Source of the DNA: Saccoglossus kowalevskii
Lineage: Eukaryota > Hemichordata > Enteropneusta > Harrimaniidae
Length of the DNA: 10,709 nt
NCBI RefSeq assembly: GCF_000003605.2
Contig: NW_003120937.1
Coordinates: forward strand, 5,831 to 16,539
Direction of reading: 5' to 3'
Each line of letters begins with the position of its first letter. The first letter of the stretch is position 1. The position numbers and the translations under genes were made by a program. Positions 8,739 through 10,709 of this stretch are shown in pieces. A model generated the notes under the pieces. It ran no database searches, was not told the DNA's origin, and saw only the letters and a program-made list of their open reading frames with translations.

Positions 8739-9029
8739 TGCCAAATCCTGTGGGTGCCTTCTTTGCTGGACAGGTTACCGCGACAACCATCTCTGTTTTC
8801 TGGGATAGTCAAATAGAAGGAGAGCTTACATCTTACAAAGTGACTTACAATCCCCCAGATGGCAGGACTGTGTCACCGACTATCCTACCGGTAGATGGTA
8901 ATGGTTTGGCTGGAATCACACTGCAGGGACTCAGTCCAGACACTTCTTATATGATCACTGTTGTCACCATATCTGGAGGAGGACTGGATGCCACTACCAG
9001 CACTCCGAAGCAATATACACAGACTACTG
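8739..9029 (+). CDS. Exon 10 of window: FN3 domain, type B
   Basis: This exon encodes a 97-codon FN3 domain, phase 1-1, the longest in the window. It starts PNPVGAFFAGQVTATTISVFW, with Trp shifted by one residue (about 23). The strand SYKVTYNPPDGR gives the type B centre. The tyrosine corner is LQGLSPDTSY, followed by MITVVTISGGG, and the end is YTQTT. It lacks cysteine and sequons. The 3' boundary is unusual: the sequence after the final G is GCAAGT rather than GTAAGT, placing a GC donor at exactly the expected phase. The next GT (9034) would break the phase pattern. The junction codon to exon 11 reads Ala. Confidence 0.9.
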
Positions 9030-9035
9030 GCAAGT
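9030..9035 (+). promoter_or_regulatory. Non-canonical GC 5' splice site (GCAAGT)
   Basis: The sequence ACTG|GCAAGT matches the known pattern of GC-AG introns, where a C at +2 is offset by otherwise strong pairing to U1 (AAGT at +3 to +6). It is supported by phase: ending the exon at 9029 gives phase 1 like all other exons and a 291-bp length divisible by three. Confidence 0.8.
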
Positions 9036-9660
9036 TCATATTAATCATTTGTACCCATCATAATTCATGTATTCAGTGTCTGTATGAGCTTATAGACTAC
9101 AGTCTTGGCATACCTTAACCCTGACTGGCTTTCAGTTTTCAAAGTTAATATTTTCTGTCAAGGATACATAAGATAAGGATATGCAAATTGTATATATATG
9201 TGTGGTAAAAACCAATGTGTCTTGTGTTCATGTGGTATGTCCCTCTACATGTCAATGTTTATGTACACTGGCAGTGTAGTGGTGGTTGCATTAGACTCGA
9301 AATTGTCATCTAAGCGTTAGGCCGTCGCTGATTGGCTGCTGTGCTGGAATGCCAATTTTTAGTTTCAAATACCCCGGCTTAGTGTTCTAGGTTTTTCGCG
9401 TAATTAGGTGTTCGTATGCAAGGGATTTTTGCACACAAAAACGACGAATTCGGCCGAATTGTGTTATCGGTTGGCTTAATATAACCCCAACGGACCGTAT
9501 TTTTGTGAAAGATTGGTATTTTTGTCCTGATTTGTAGGAATCTGAAAAACGCGTTTCACAACTTGTCTCTTATTTAGTTTTATGCGTCATTCAAGATGGC
9601 GGCCCCCATATAGTAAATTTTATTATCACGGTGCGCCAGCTGACTGTGGATTAAAGCATC
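9036..9660 (+). other. Main part of intron 10
   Basis: Intron 10 spans 9030-9817 (788 bp). From about 9300 to 9660 it is visibly richer in G+C and CpG than the other introns and includes the 14-bp palindrome AATTCGGCCGAATT at 9447-9460, and ATTCAAGATGGC at 9589-9600 shared with intron 3. This patch could be a decayed mobile element, but no terminal repeats or coding remnant are seen. Confidence 0.6.
9269..9365 (+). repeat. Possible tRNA-Ser-derived SINE head (weak)
   Basis: The segment TGGCAGTGTAGTGG, followed by TTAGACTCGAAAT, recalls the A box and the anticodon-loop region of tRNA-Ser(CGA). A B box and a proper anticodon stem are not evident, so this is not a functional tRNA. At most it is a decayed tRNA-derived SINE. 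Confidence 0.2.
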
Positions 9661-9858
9661 TATGGCGCCCTCATGGTATATCCAAACAATACAATTCATC
9701 TTTTGTTTTTAAGTTCAGTTGTTATACCTTCAGATAAACTATTTATAAAAGCATACACCTATGGCGCCCTCATGGTATATGTACAAAATTAAACTCATCT
9801 TTTGTTTTTATGTTTAGCTGCAATACCTGAAGATGAACTACTGATCAAGGCATACACA
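9661..9858 (+). repeat. 99-bp tandem duplication across intron 10/exon 11 boundary
   Basis: Bases 9661-9758 align without gaps to 9760-9857. The intronic part (58 bp, starting TATGGCGCCCTCATGGTATAT and ending in an AG acceptor) matches at 49 of 58 positions. The exonic part (40 bp) matches at 30 of 40. The downstream copy is the functional one, containing the real acceptor at 9816-9817 and the start of exon 11; the upstream copy is decayed. Confidence 0.9.
9719..9758 (+). pseudogene. Relic of the start of exon 11
   Basis: This is the exonic part of the upstream copy of the 99-bp duplication. Read in the gene's phase it gives IPSDKLFIKAYT, against IPEDELLIKAYT in the live exon (9 of 12 identical), preceded by an intact AG at 9717-9718. 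The copy holds only about 13 codons. Reading on in frame reaches a TAA at 9790-9792, so use of the upstream acceptor would truncate the protein. It is therefore taken as a dead fragment and a potential decoy 3' splice site. Confidence 0.85.
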
Positions 9859-10087
9859 TCTAGTTTCATTGAAGTCCTCTGGGCCGTGAGAACTGGGCCA
9901 GAAATCAATGGTTACCTGATAAGCATCGATCCTGCAGATGGTGGAAATCCATCACCCACATCTCAGAAATTACAGGCTAAAGAAATATATCGTTATAATT
10001 TCACTGGACTCAGTCCCGGTAGAGAATACACCATGAAAGTGGAAATCATGGGAACCCAGGACGAAGTGACGACTACTCAAAGAACTG
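9818..10087 (+). CDS. Exon 11 of window: FN3 domain, type A
   Basis: This exon encodes a 90-codon FN3 domain, phase 1-1. The type A first strand is ELLIKAYTSSFIEVLW. The strand GYLISIDPADGGNPS matches the corresponding part of exon 9 almost residue for residue, although many codons differ at synonymous positions. NFT in YNFTGLSPGREY is a sequon just before the tyrosine corner. The domain ends TTTQRT. The acceptor is TTTTTATGTTTAG, 99 bp downstream of a duplicated, decayed acceptor. The donor GTAATT is the weakest GT donor in the set. The junction codon to exon 12 reads Val, giving the linker RTVPASPG. Confidence 0.92.
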
Positions 10088-10618
10088 GTAATTTTTAAGG
10101 CAGTTTGAGTTGAATTCAAATTGTGCACAACTGAATACTGACACTGTGCATATATGCAATGCATTATTCGAGAGAACTGAGTAATAATATTATGGTTCAT
10201 TCTCAATGTTTTTGTGTATAGTTTATAATAACACGTTTAATTAATGTCATGGTAATTTACAAGTATGGACATCATTTAAAGGTGGCATACATTGTGAACA
10301 TCTTAGTGAGTTATTTCACATGCAAATTCACTGACAGGGGCTATGTCATTTCCATTGCTTTTTTGGTGATCTGTCAGTGATTAACAAATATGCATGGAAT
10401 TTTATTTTGTATTTTGGAAGATCCTGATTTAAAGAACACACTTAGAGTATTCTATAAAAAGTCATGAACGCATCACCAGCTAACAGATTTTTCCCCATTT
10501 ATTTTTGCTGGCTGTGGGACTCCCAGTAGGCAATTTAAAATTGATGTTCATTTTTACAAAACATTATTTTCCAATGCGAATTAATCATAAATTAACCCAA
10601 ATCTTTGATTATTTTCAG
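10088..10618 (+). other. Intron 11 (531 bp)
   Basis: GT-AG intron with donor GTAATT and acceptor TTATTTTCAG. Apart from one inverted repeat (listed separately) it is AT-rich and unique. Confidence 0.75.
10319..10396. repeat. Imperfect inverted repeat / stem-loop in intron 11
   Basis: A perfect 10-bp pair, TCACTGACAG (10328-10337) and CTGTCAGTGA (10371-10380), is separated by 33 bp. With small gaps the arms extend outward through CATGCAAAT and ATATGCATG. It could fold as a hairpin or be the remains of a small inverted-repeat element. No target-site duplication is clear. Confidence 0.6.
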
Positions 10619-10709
10619 TTCCTGCATCTCCTGGTGTTGTTGTGGAAATAAGCAACACACCCACATCAATAACGTATACATGGGCACCTGCTATTGGTGA
10701 CATTGATAG
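10619..10709 (+). CDS. Exon 12 of window (partial): FN3 domain, type B
   Basis: This exon is cut by the end of the window. About 30 codons are visible, starting in phase 1 after acceptor TTATTTTCAG. It begins PASPGVVVEISNTPTSI, then YTWAPAIGDID, with the core Trp followed by the GD-x-D segment also seen in exon 8. That places it as a type B domain, keeping the A/B alternation. The terminal bases TAG are out of frame and are not a stop. The tyrosine corner and G strand lie beyond the window. Confidence 0.87.

Noticed and set aside
9034-9035. GT at 9034 as the donor of exon 10 instead of the GC at 9030
   Set aside because: It would end the exon in phase 2, breaking the frame to exon 11, and GTTCAT is a poor donor.
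9269-9345. A functional tRNA-Ser gene
   Set aside because: Only the A-box-like and anticodon-loop-like segments are seen. The anticodon stem does not pair and no B box is present.
10707-10709. Terminal TAG as the stop codon of the gene
   Set aside because: In the phase set by the exon 12 acceptor the codons read GAT then AG-, so TAG is out of frame.

Overview
The window is eukaryotic nuclear DNA: AT-rich introns interrupt one long gene on the + strand. Twelve exons can be read (the last is cut by the window edge). Each encodes one fibronectin type III (FN3) domain. Every exon boundary seen is phase 1, every complete exon is a multiple of three, and the spliced frame stays open for about 1,040 codons. 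Neither start nor stop codon, promoter, 5' UTR, signal peptide, transmembrane segment or polyadenylation site is in view, so this is an internal slice of a much longer FN3-repeat protein. Single-exon phase 1-1 FN3 domains, N-glycosylation sequons and the near absence of cysteine fit an extracellular or cell-surface protein. The family cannot be fixed from FN3 repeats alone. The interdomain 'RT-x-P' linkers and GD-x-D motifs resemble R3-type receptor tyrosine phosphatases (PTPRB/PTPRQ-like), but this is inference. The organism is probably a marine invertebrate, perhaps a non-vertebrate deuterostome, judged only from gene architecture and intron texture.

Layout: exons at 520-780, 1464-1748, 3116-3382, 4157-4438, 4904-5167, 5534-5812, 6162-6434, 7015-7299, 7394-7675, 8739-9029, 9818-10087 and 10619-10709 (open). 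The domains strictly alternate between two subtypes. Type A (odd exons, 261-282 bp) has an 'I-x-IK' first strand, often an 'I-x-P-x-DG' centre and a 'QRT'-like end. Type B (even exons, 279-291 bp) has a proline-rich start, a W-(D/E)-x-x-SG segment and a 'Y-x-P-x-(D/E)G' centre. The gene therefore appears to have grown by repeated duplication of a two-exon, two-domain A-B module; six modules are visible.

The introns hold most of the non-coding structure. Intron 2 is largely a minisatellite of about 15 units of 77 bp, with a four-unit higher-order repeat. Intron 7 is almost wholly a minisatellite of 18 units of 29-30 bp. It begins in register with the real splice donor, and most units carry a short hairpin. 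Intron 10 starts with a GC donor instead of GT and ends with a 99-bp tandem duplication that has left a decayed copy of the start of exon 11, including its acceptor, just upstream of the real exon. Intron 3 carries a candidate dispersed repeat with an internal imperfect ~150-bp duplication. Intron 11 holds a 10-bp perfect inverted repeat. No gene is supported on the minus strand; long minus-strand ORFs are antisense shadows or products of the 30-bp array.
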